From: an uncultured Collinsella sp.
GTDB lineage: Bacteria > Actinomycetota > Coriobacteriia > Coriobacteriales > Coriobacteriaceae
Length of the DNA: 28,835 bases
Assembly (NCBI GenBank): GCA_900754275.1
Contig: CAAECF010000048.1
Coordinates: 1-28,835, forward strand
Direction: 5' to 3'
Shown: positions 1 through 6,306 of the stretch, one piece after another
Numbering within the stretch: position 1 is the first letter of the stretch
How the letters are laid out: every line of letters starts with the position of its first letter
Program-made: the position numbers and the translations under genes
Notes under the pieces: generated by a model
The model's database searches: none
What the model was told of the DNA's origin: nothing
The model's input: the letters and a program-made list of their open reading frames with translations, nothing else

Positions 1-105
1 GCGGCGCATATGAACTTTATCGCGAGTTCCGCACGCAAAGGAAAGCACTTAATGTGCTTTCCGTCTTGCGCAGGACTGTAGAGCAGGAAAGTTCATATGC
101 GCCGC
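1..105 (-). repeat. Structured inverted-repeat element, copy A (left arm cut by window start)
   Basis: Arms at 1-18 and 88-105 are perfect reverse complements. They enclose a 69-nt core (19-87) which, read on the minus strand, matches the cores at 4789-4855 and 22672-22741. The core has an inner hairpin (40-48 with 54-62) whose loop, read in core orientation, is ATTAA. Compared with the other copies the inner stem is changed on both sides (GGAAAGCAC/GTGCTTTCC here, GAAGGCCAC/GTGGCCTTC there), so pairing is kept. The arms share no sequence with those of the other copies. The left arm may extend beyond the window. Function unknown. Confidence 0.85.
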
Positions 106-227
106 CCGGCTCCCGCGGCTCTCAGGGGCATCTCTCATGCAAAAACTGTCGTGGGGTAAAGTCCGAGGTCAGTGGCGTTTTATACCGAGAAATTCAAAAA
201 AAGTTGAAAATTCATTACATATTTGCG
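106..227. other. Intergenic stretch with no recognised gene
   Basis: Between element copy A and the putative cstA promoter I see no ORF with a plausible ribosome binding site, no tRNA and no clear terminator. The sequence becomes AT-rich from about 180, as expected upstream of a promoter. Confidence 0.5.
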
Positions 228-256
228 TTGACTTTAGGTAACTAAAGTTTCATACT
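228..256 (+). promoter_or_regulatory. Putative cstA promoter with embedded inverted repeat
   Basis: TTGACT (228-233), a 17-nt spacer and CATACT (251-256) make a good housekeeping-sigma promoter, predicting a start near 263. A perfect 7-4-7 inverted repeat, ACTTTAG/CTAAAGT (231-237, 242-248), fills most of the spacer, where a repressor would block RNA polymerase. The regulator is not identifiable from this window. Confidence 0.6.
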
Positions 257-274
257 CCTTTTCAACCACTGGGG

Positions 275-303
275 GATGTGAACACGCACGGATCGTTCAC
301 ATC
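275..303 (+). promoter_or_regulatory. Leader hairpin upstream of the leader peptide
   Basis: GATGTGAAC (275-283) pairs perfectly with GTTCACATC (295-303) around an 11-nt loop. It falls just downstream of the predicted transcription start, so it more likely acts as RNA structure than as an operator, though DNA binding is not excluded. Confidence 0.45.
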
Positions 304-327
304 ATGATTGAAGAGGATTTCTTAGAC

Positions 328-372
328 ATGTTCACGCATCAGCTAAACATTATCAGCGTAGTAATTATCTGA
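328..372 (+). CDS. Ile/Val-rich leader peptide (14 aa) of a putative attenuator
   Basis: A short ORF, MFTHQLNIISVVII, with a good ribosome binding site (AAGAGGA ending 10 nt before the ATG). Six of its last seven codons are Ile or Val (ATT ATC AGC GTA GTA ATT ATC), followed directly by TGA. This is the layout of ilv-type attenuator leader peptides, where ribosome stalling at scarce Ile/Val-tRNA changes folding of the downstream RNA. Pairable segments follow at 376-398 and 395-412, then a strong terminator at 424-462. GCATCAG (336-342) inside the ORF can pair with CTGATGC (369-375) or with CTGATG (415-420), so alternative folds exist. The downstream gene is cstA, not a branched-chain biosynthesis gene, which is unusual. 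Too short for standard gene callers; function inferred. Confidence 0.65.
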   Translation: MFTHQLNIISVVII

Positions 373-375
373 TGC

Positions 376-412
376 GGGTTAGCACATACAGCTAGCCCGT
401 ACGATAACGGGC
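376..412 (+). promoter_or_regulatory. Mutually exclusive leader hairpins before the cstA terminator
   Basis: GGGTTAGC (376-383) pairs with GCTAGCCC (391-398), one G-U included. GCCCGT (395-400) pairs with ACGGGC (407-412). The two hairpins share 395-398, so they cannot form together in full. This is what a switch between leader conformations needs, but I could not assign clear antiterminator and terminator partners by eye. Confidence 0.45.
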
Positions 413-423
413 GGCTGATGAAG

Positions 424-462
424 ATGAGGGCCGTCGAGCGCAACCGACGGCCCTCATTTTTT
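424..462 (+). terminator. Rho-independent terminator/attenuator upstream of cstA
   Basis: A perfect 13-bp stem (424-436 with 445-457), an 8-nt loop and six T residues (457-462). It lies 35 nt upstream of the cstA start and downstream of the leader peptide, so it would end transcription before cstA unless bypassed. It could instead terminate a short leader RNA with cstA having its own promoter, but no promoter is obvious between 463 and 497. Confidence 0.85.
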
Positions 463-497
463 ATGTCTAGGAAGTTCTTTTTAGAGGAGGAAATGTA

Positions 498-2387
498 ATG
501 AACGGAGTTTTGCTCATGGTTGTGGCCGCGGCGGTGCTCGCCTGCGGCTATCTGGGCTACGGCCGCTGGCTGGCCAACAAGTGGGGCGTTGACAAAGAGG
601 CCCTCACGCCGGCCAAGCGCATGAAGGACGGCAACAGCTTCTCGCCCGTCTCCGCCTTCACCGCGTTTTCACACCAGTTCAGCTCGATCTGCGGTGCTGG
701 TCCTGTCACGGGTACGATCGTCGCCATGGCCTTTGGCTGGCTGCCCGTCGTGCTCTGGGTCCTCGTCGGCGGCATCTTCTTTGGCGCCGTCCACGACTTT
801 GGTGCCCTGTACGCTTCGATGAAGAACAACGGCAAGTCGCTCGCTCAGCTCATCGAGAAGTACATCGGCAAGACCGGCCGTCGCCTGTTCCTGCTGTTCT
901 GCTGGCTGTTCTGCATCATCGTCATCGCCGCCTTCACCGACATGGTCTGCAAGACGTTCATGTTCACCCCGGCCGTTGACGCTTCTGGTGCTGCTACCGG
1001 TGCCATCGACTTCACCAAGTCCTATGCCGCCGGCTGCGCTGGTACCATTTCCATCCTGTTCACCTTCGTCGCTATCGCCTTTGGTTGGGCCCAGAAGAAG
1101 TTCAACCTCACCGGCGCTGCCGAGTTCGTCACCGGCGTTGTCCTCATGGTTCTCATGTTCGCCGTCGGAATGCAGTTCCCGGTCTACCTGGATAAGTTCC
1201 AGTGGTTCGCCGTCGTCATGGTCTACCTGGTCTTCGCTGGCGCTATGCCCATCCAGATGCTCAAGACCCCGCGTGACTACCTCACTTCCATCATGATGAT
1301 CGTCATGATCGTCTGCGCTGTCCTCGGCATCGTCGTCCTGGGCGTCAACGGTCAGGCCACTATCACCGCTCCGGTCTTCACCGGCTTCTCCACTGCCTCC
1401 GGCATGATGTTCCCGGTCCTGTTCGTCTCCGTCGCTTGCGGTGCTCTCTCCGGTTTCCACAGCCTCGTTTCTTCCGGCACCTCTTCCAAGCAGGTCGAGA
1501 AGGAGCAGGACGCCGTCAAGGTCGGTTACGGCGCAATGATCGTCGAGTCCTTCGTCGGCATCCTTGCCATCATCGTTGCCGGCATCATGTTCTCCGATAT
1601 GAACACCGCCGGTACCGGCGCCCTCAACGCCGGTGTCGCTTCCACCCCGTTCCAGATCTTCGCCGCTGGCATCTCCCGCGGTATGCAGGCCTTCGGTGTT
1701 GACGGCACGCTCGCTACCGTCTTCATGACCATGAATGTTTCCGCTCTGGCCCTGACCTCGCTCGACGCCGTCGCCCGCATCGCCCGCACCTCGTTCTCCG
1801 AGTTCTTTGCCCAGACCAACGACGCCCTGGCCATCGAGTCCAAGGCCGGCTACATGAAGGTCCTCGGCAACCCTTGGTTCGCCACGGTCGTCACCCTGCT
1901 TCCCGGTCTCGCCCTCGCTTTTGGTGGCTATGCCAACATCTGGCCGCTCTTTGGTGCTTCCAACCAGCTGCTCGGCGGCATGACCATGATCACCCTCGCC
2001 GTGTTCTGCAAGTGCACCGGCCGCAAGGGTTGGATGCTCTACGTGCCCGTCGTCTTCCTGCTCTGCTGCACCTTCACCTCGCTGGTCCAGAGCGCCATGG
2101 GCTGCATGACCGCCGTCCAGGCCTACGGTTTCTTCGGTACCATCCCGGCTACCGCCACCACGGCCGCCGTCTCCGTCGCCGCCACCAAGGGCCTGCAGCT
2201 CGTCTTTGCCGTCCTGCTGATGGTCCTGGGCCTCATCGTCGCCGTCAACTGCCTCAAGGAGTTCTTCGGCAAGGAGGCTGGCTCCATGCCTGATGAGGAG
2301 CCCGAGTGGTCCGATATGGGCAAGGCCGAGTACGGTCGCGCCGCTGCCGCCGAGGCTCCTGCCGACGCCGAGGCCGTCAAGGCCTAG
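498..2387 (+). CDS. cstA: CstA-family carbon starvation / pyruvate or peptide transporter
   Basis: An integral membrane protein of 629 residues with many hydrophobic helices, slightly shorter than E. coli CstA (about 700). The N-terminal region has the family-typical HQFSSICGAGPVTGTI stretch (near residues 58-75) and a later FGASNQLLGG motif. Family members in enterobacteria take up pyruvate with protons, and a peptide uptake role was proposed in other bacteria. The substrate here cannot be read from sequence. The start is well supported by AGAGGAGG (483-490) eight bases upstream. The C-terminus is a soluble tail rich in Ala and Glu. It appears to be a single-gene transcript, with an attenuator-like leader upstream and a terminator at 2427-2466. 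The Ile/Val leader peptide suggests control by amino-acid supply, which would fit a peptide or pyruvate importer. Family assignment is confident, substrate is not. Confidence 0.95.
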   Translation: MNGVLLMVVAAAVLACGYLGYGRWLANKWGVDKEALTPAKRMKDGNSFSPVSAFTAFSHQFSSICGAGPVTGTIVAMAFGWLPVVLWVLVGGIFFGAVHDFGALYASMKNNGKSLAQLIEKYIGKTGRRLFLLFCWLFCIIVIAAFTDMVCKTFMFTPAVDASGAATGAIDFTKSYAAGCAGTISILFTFVAIAFGWAQKKFNLTGAAEFVTGVVLMVLMFAVGMQFPVYLDKFQWFAVVMVYLVFAGAMPIQMLKTPRDYLTSIMMIVMIVCAVLGIVVLGVNGQATITAPVFTGFSTASGMMFPVLFVSVACGALSGFHSLVSSGTSSKQVEKEQDAVKVGYGAMIVESFVGILAIIVAGIMFSDMNTAGTGALNAGVASTPFQIFAAGISRGMQAFGVDGTLATVFMTMNVSALALTSLDAVARIARTSFSEFFAQTNDALAIESKAGYMKVLGNPWFATVVTLLPGLALAFGGYANIWPLFGASNQLLGGMTMITLAVFCKCTGRKGWMLYVPVVFLLCCTFTSLVQSAMGCMTAVQAYGFFGTIPATATTAAVSVAATKGLQLVFAVLLMVLGLIVAVNCLKEFFGKEAGSMPDEEPEWSDMGKAEYGRAAAAEAPADAEAVKA

Positions 2388-2426
2388 TCGGTCGGACGGG
2401 TTGAATCTCTCATCCATATGACTCGG

Positions 2427-2466
2427 AAAGACCGGGTCCGCAACGACGCGGACTCGGTCTTTTTTT
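2427..2466 (+). terminator. cstA terminator
   Basis: A stem of about 15 bp (2427-2441 with 2448-2462, one G-U pair) with a 6-nt loop is followed by a run of T (2460-2466). It lies 40 nt after the cstA stop. Confidence 0.85.
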
Positions 2467-2571
2467 CATGCGAAAGCGGGTGACGCTCGAGTGTTCTCGC
2501 AGATGTTTTGCGTGGATAAGGGCGTGCGTTGTACCATATAGACGTATATGTGTACATATGAAAGGGGCCCC

Positions 2572-4752
2572 GTGGCCAAGACGGTATATTCCGATAATCA
2601 AAACAATGTCGATGCTTTGGCTGAGCGCCTGAGCAGCCAGACGTCGCTTTCTGCCGAGCGCGCCAAGCTGGTTGCCTACGACCTGCTCTGCCGCAAGGCG
2701 CTCAAGATTAAGTCGAGTGCGCTGGCGCAGATTTTCCGCTCCGTCGATAAGGAGTGCGACACCAAGGCGATGCGCGATGAGCTTATCGCGGCAAAGATCG
2801 TGACCAAGATCGAGGGTAGCGGCATTAACGGGCGCCCGGCGTTCTATACCATCAATGCCGAGATCCGCGATGCCCAAGAGCAGCCTGCCGAGTCCGTCGA
2901 GGGTTTTGTCGTCGAGGATTCCGCTGACGTGCCTGCTGTGGAAGAAGCTGCTCCGCGTGAGCATGTCGATACCGATGAGTTGCTCGATGAGAACGTCGTG
3001 CATGCCTTTACGGCCAAGGCAGGACGCGGCGGTTTTGGCGGGGGTGGCAAGCGCGATGCGCAGCGCCGCGCCCAGCAGGAGCGCTTCCGTCGCGCCGTTG
3101 CTCAAAAGGGTGAGACGGATGCTGAGGCCGTCGAGGAAAAGCCCGTCGGGATGCAGGAGCCGACTCTCGCTCAAGAGCATGCTGAGATCCAGGAGCCCAA
3201 GCGTCGCCGCGGTGCCCACTTTAAGGCCGAGCAGCGAGGTGCCGCATGCGAGGTCCAGGATTCCGTCGAGGCTGCTGACGCGTCCGATGAACCGGCCAAG
3301 AAGGCTCCGGGTTCATGCCGTCCCGGACGTGGTTTTGAGGGGCGCGCGTATCCCGTAAGGCGTCAGGAGAAGAGCGAACCGGCTTCGACCACTCAGGGCG
3401 AGAAGGACGAGAAGGCCGTTGAGCCGGTGGCTCGCGAGCAAAAGCCTGTTGAGCCGCAGCTTGAGGTTGATGCCGAGGCCAAGGGCCAGCAGCCTACTGA
3501 TGAGCAGACGGAGCAGGGCGCGTCGAGCAAGCCTCGCCGCCGTCGCCATCGTGGGGGCCGCAGTTCCCATGCCGAGACTGCAACCGAGAAGACCACGCCG
3601 CAGAACGAGGATGCGAAGGCCGAGGTTTCTTCGGGGCAGCCTAAGCGCCAGTCAGCGAAGGAGAGCAAGTCCGATCGTCCGCAGAAGCAGGCGTCTATGC
3701 CGAAGCGCGAGCGCAATCCCCAAGGCGATTCTAAGCGCAAGTCTCAGAAGAAGCCGGAGTCTGCCGCAGTAGATACTGCTGCCCAGCAGCCCGAGTCGGC
3801 CGCCCACGGCGAGGTCTCGGCGCTTGCCCTTGCCCGCGTTTTAGGCAGGCAGCTGTTCAAGGTTGTCCCCACGCCTATGGCGCTCTCCAAGATCAAGGAG
3901 CAGCAGACACAGATCGTAAAGGTCGAGGGCAAGGACGGCAAAAAGGCTCCGCAGCGCACTCAGCACAACGAGATGTCCAACCGCAAGATTGCCGAGGAAA
4001 TCGCAATCATCCAGGCTTGGATCGAGCAGAACCGAGGTGCCGATACGCCGGTTGCCTCGCGCCGTCAGCGTGCCTACCAGATCTTTAACGACGAGAAGGC
4101 TTTTGACGGCAAGCACGGTGAGCGCCTGATCAGGCGTATGACCGAAAAGGGCATCAGCATGCAGGCGATCAAGGTCGCCCCCAATCGCCCCGTGCATTTT
4201 ACGGGCTTCTTTACGCTGGGCGCCGACAAGCCGTTCATTATGGTCGAGAACCTGGACACCTACGACGAGATCGTCAAGCTGCTGCGTGGCCGCAAGCACG
4301 CCAAGCTCTTTGGCATCAAGGTGGGCGGCGTGATTTTTGGCGGCGGATGCAAGGCGAGCGTCTCGCATGCCTTGGACGATTATCTGGCCGAGATTGGCTA
4401 TCGCTTTAACTACGTCTACTACGTAGGCGATATCGATCGCGAGGGCGCGCGCATTGTCGAGCAGACTCGCAATGCCAATGTGGTTGAGATTCGCCTGCAT
4501 GCCGGCATGTACCGCGCCATGCTCGCCGAGCATAAGCGTCGCGTGAAGGCCGGCGGCGAGTGCGAGCCCGCGGCTGCCAACCAGGGCGTGCCGCAGAACC
4601 TGGCGGCGACGATCAAGGATCTGCCCATGGTTACGCGCGTGCAGTTCCGCAACGTGCTGCGCGAGGGCGGGCGCATTCCGCAGGAGATTCTGATGACCGC
4701 CGACTATCGGGATGGCGACTCGGGAAGCTTCGACCGCATGCTGAACAATTAG
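2572..4752 (+). CDS. Predicted winged-helix / disordered linker / Toprim-domain protein
   Basis: I chose the GTG at 2572 (726 residues) because AAAGGGG sits just upstream; an in-frame ATG at 2548 lacks a ribosome binding site. Residues about 5-85 are helical and look like a winged-helix DNA-binding domain. Residues about 90-400 are low-complexity, rich in Glu, Lys, Arg, Ala and Gln, and probably disordered. The C-terminal third is globular and contains an acidic VENLD (Glu559) followed by YYVGDIDREGA (Asp620, Asp622), the Glu plus DxD pattern of Toprim metal-binding domains. The GDxDxxG form recalls the C-terminal nuclease domain of Wadjet JetD proteins, but no jetABC genes are nearby. It could be a nuclease, topoisomerase-like or regulatory protein. 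It stands alone between a terminator and element copy B. Domain calls are by eye; biological role unknown. Confidence 0.75.
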   Translation: MAKTVYSDNQNNVDALAERLSSQTSLSAERAKLVAYDLLCRKALKIKSSALAQIFRSVDKECDTKAMRDELIAAKIVTKIEGSGINGRPAFYTINAEIRDAQEQPAESVEGFVVEDSADVPAVEEAAPREHVDTDELLDENVVHAFTAKAGRGGFGGGGKRDAQRRAQQERFRRAVAQKGETDAEAVEEKPVGMQEPTLAQEHAEIQEPKRRRGAHFKAEQRGAACEVQDSVEAADASDEPAKKAPGSCRPGRGFEGRAYPVRRQEKSEPASTTQGEKDEKAVEPVAREQKPVEPQLEVDAEAKGQQPTDEQTEQGASSKPRRRRHRGGRSSHAETATEKTTPQNEDAKAEVSSGQPKRQSAKESKSDRPQKQASMPKRERNPQGDSKRKSQKKPESAAVDTAAQQPESAAHGEVSALALARVLGRQLFKVVPTPMALSKIKEQQTQIVKVEGKDGKKAPQRTQHNEMSNRKIAEEIAIIQAWIEQNRGADTPVASRRQRAYQIFNDEKAFDGKHGERLIRRMTEKGISMQAIKVAPNRPVHFTGFFTLGADKPFIMVENLDTYDEIVKLLRGRKHAKLFGIKVGGVIFGGGCKASVSHALDDYLAEIGYRFNYVYYVGDIDREGARIVEQTRNANVVEIRLHAGMYRAMLAEHKRRVKAGGECEPAAANQGVPQNLAATIKDLPMVTRVQFRNVLREGGRIPQEILMTADYRDGDSGSFDRMLNN

Positions 4753-4756
4753 GGAC

Positions 4757-4887
4757 GCGTGGCCCCGGCGGGCCGGGCATTAAGTTTGCTGCTCTACAGT
4801 CCTGCACAAGACGAAGGCCACATTAAGTGGCCTTCTTTGTGTGCGGAACTCGCGACAAACTTAATGCCCGGCCCGCCGGGGCCACGC
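4757..4887 (+). repeat. Structured inverted-repeat element, copy B
   Basis: Perfect 32-bp inverted arms (4757-4788 and 4856-4887) surround a 67-nt core (4789-4855). The core nearly matches copy C and the reverse complement of copy A. The inner hairpin pairs 4813-4821 with 4827-4835 around ATTAA. Next to it CACAA pairs with TTGTG, where copies A and C have CGCAA and TTGCG: a compensated change. The element begins 4 nt after the preceding stop codon. It has no following T-run typical of a terminator. Function unknown. Confidence 0.9.
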
Positions 4888-4961
4888 ACCATTTTGTAGA
4901 TGACGGCTCGCTTTTCGGAACTGGGCTGATAATTCTAGATGTAAGGCGCTCTCGGCTGATA

Positions 4962-4977
4962 TGGGACGGAGGGATTC
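4962..4977. repeat. 16-bp direct repeat of the tRNA-Gln 3' end (possible att remnant)
   Basis: The 16 bases at 4962-4977 (TGGGACGGAGGGATTC) are identical to 5154-5169, the 3' acceptor and T-arm end of the minus-strand tRNA-Gln. The repeat lies 192 bp downstream of the tRNA 3' end, in the same orientation. This is how attachment sites of tRNA-targeting integrative elements look after integration or partial deletion. The 176 bp between the copies hold no integrase or other gene. Confidence 0.5.
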
Positions 4978-5100
4978 CGCGTCCGCCTGGTCGGCGGCCG
5001 CGCCCCGCTGCGTCGCTTCGCTCCTTGCGTGCTGCGCTGGAAAACGCTTCGCGTTTCCTCAGCTCCGCACTCTTGCGGGTTCGAATTCCTCCGCTTGCCC

Positions 5101-5139
5101 ACAAGAAAGCGCTCCAGGTTCATAAGGGCCTGGAGCGCT
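5101..5139 (-). terminator. Terminator downstream of tRNA-Gln
   Basis: A perfect 11-bp stem (5108-5118 with 5129-5139) with a 10-nt loop. Read on the minus strand it is followed by TTTCTTGT, a modest T-rich tail. It starts 14 bp past the tRNA 3' end. Confidence 0.75.
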
Positions 5140-5152
5140 GTGTTCTTAAGGG

Positions 5153-5224
5153 CTGGGACGGAGGGATTCGAACCCCCAACAGCCGGCACCAAAAACCGGA
5201 GTTCTACCGTTGAACTACGTCCCA
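5153..5224 (-). tRNA. tRNA-Gln (anticodon TTG)
   Basis: On the minus strand the sequence folds as a cloverleaf. The acceptor is TGGGACG/CGTCCCA with discriminator G. The anticodon stem is CCGGT/GCCGG with loop TTTTGGT, placing TTG at 34-36. The T-arm contains GTTCGAATC. U1-A72 and a G discriminator are typical of bacterial tRNA-Gln. CCA is not encoded (GCC follows). Open reading frames across this region with GGIRTR or STVELR peptides are translations of tRNA sequence, not genes. Confidence 0.95.
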
Positions 5225-5262
5225 ATGTGCGGTGTTGCCCAAAAGCAACTCGTTTAGTTTAC

Positions 5263-6168
5263 CTAATCTGCGAGGGCATCGCAAACACCATCGAGCAGGC
5301 GTACGGCGAGTGTCTGCGCGTCGCTGGCCGTGAAAGTGCCGTTGTAGCGCGTCATGCCCGTGAGCTCAATGCGAATGCGAGCTGGCTTCTGCTGCGCGGC
5401 GACATTGGCGGTGCGGATGCGCTGGGCCAGGTTGTGGCACTCGGCGAGGGCGATCGTGGCGCGCGGCGCTGCATCTGCGGGCAGCTCATCGCTTGCGATC
5501 TCGAGCACCAGGTCAACGTCGGTTGGGACCTCGGAGTCGCAGAGCATCATGCCGCTGTTGTCGGTCGTTGCCGTGGCGATATTCCACATGCGCGACGCAA
5601 CGCTGCGTGCGATGGGGTCCTCGCCGATAACGGCAATCTGGAAGCGCTCGAGCACGTTGGCGGCGCGAGCAAAACCGATACGGGACTCGGCTTCGGTGAC
5701 CGAGGGCTTGCCCTCCCACACATGGTGCAGGCGGTTGATGTAGGCGTAGGTGTCCTGGAAGGCCATGCCGTCGGCAAACAGGCCGACATTTTCCTGGAAC
5801 TGCTGCAGGGCGGCCTCGGTATGCGGACCAAAGTAGCCGTCGTCTTCGCCACAGGCAAAGCCCAAAACGTTGAGAGCGCGCTGCAGGGCCTGCACATCGG
5901 CGCCATGGAAATTGGGCATGCGCAGATAGAGAGTGCGGTCGCCCAGCTTATACGAAGCGTCTACAAGGGCGCTCCAGCAGGGGATATCGACGGCATGACC
6001 GGCAGCAAGGCCGCTGTCGAGCCTGAAGGTGCTGACGGCCTGCTCAGTGGTGGCTCCAAAGTACTTGTCGGTGACTTCGGCGGCATCAATCGTGTAGCCG
6101 AGCTGCAGGAGACGAGACTGCACGTCCTCGACGGCTGCTCCTTGCATGCCCGTTGTAATAGGTTCCAT
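5263..6168 (-). CDS. Signal-less protein with two peptidoglycan-binding domains
   Basis: A 301-residue protein with ribosome binding site GAAAGGGG seven bases before the ATG. Two PG_binding_1-like repeats are visible: residues about 5-60 (GAAVEDVQSRLLQLGY... YFGATTEQAVSTFR) and 78-130 (GADVQALQRALNVLGF... YFGPHTEAALQQFQ). The remaining ~125 residues form an alpha/beta region without the His and Glu zinc ligands expected of an active amidase_3 domain. There is no signal peptide or membrane segment, so it is probably cytoplasmic. The two-domain plus C-terminal layout recalls actinobacterial CwlM, an amidase relative that works in the cytoplasm as a regulator of peptidoglycan precursor synthesis. 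That link is inference. No clear terminator is visible in the 38 bp before the tRNA. Confidence 0.8.
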   Translation of the reverse strand: MEPITTGMQGAAVEDVQSRLLQLGYTIDAAEVTDKYFGATTEQAVSTFRLDSGLAAGHAVDIPCWSALVDASYKLGDRTLYLRMPNFHGADVQALQRALNVLGFACGEDDGYFGPHTEAALQQFQENVGLFADGMAFQDTYAYINRLHHVWEGKPSVTEAESRIGFARAANVLERFQIAVIGEDPIARSVASRMWNIATATTDNSGMMLCDSEVPTDVDLVLEIASDELPADAAPRATIALAECHNLAQRIRTANVAAQQKPARIRIELTGMTRYNGTFTASDAQTLAVRLLDGVCDALAD

Positions 6169-6306
6169 GAACGAACCCCTTTCGGCGTACCATTCGTACT
6201 ATTTGAGCGTCTGTCGGATAGACAACGCAAAGGGATGCATAAACATGCACTCAACAGTGTAGCAAGTTGTGCCTAAATACGCTGCTGACAGGTTTTATAA
6301 CCCCCG

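Noticed and set aside
275..303. CRP binding site (TGTGA...TCACA) before cstA
   Set aside because: The half-sites are separated by far more than the 6-8 bp required and lie downstream of the predicted start.
669..2417. 582-residue minus-strand ORF over cstA
   Set aside because: Antisense shadow of a GC-rich gene: Asp/Gly/Glu-rich composition without motifs, and no ribosome binding site. cstA on the other strand is clear.
4757..4887. Integron attC site
   Set aside because: Long imperfect-palindrome design is superficially similar, but the arms are perfect, the conserved R/L box sequences are absent and there is no integrase or cassette array.
5073..5104. Second tRNA on the plus strand (GGGTTCGAATTCC near 5084)
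   Set aside because: The T-stem has a mismatch and lacks the conserved C61, no 5' acceptor partner or anticodon arm is found. At most a degenerate fragment.
4823..5225. Small ORFs with GGIRTR and STVELR peptides near the tRNA
   Set aside because: These peptides are typical translations of tRNA T-arm sequence and are artefacts.
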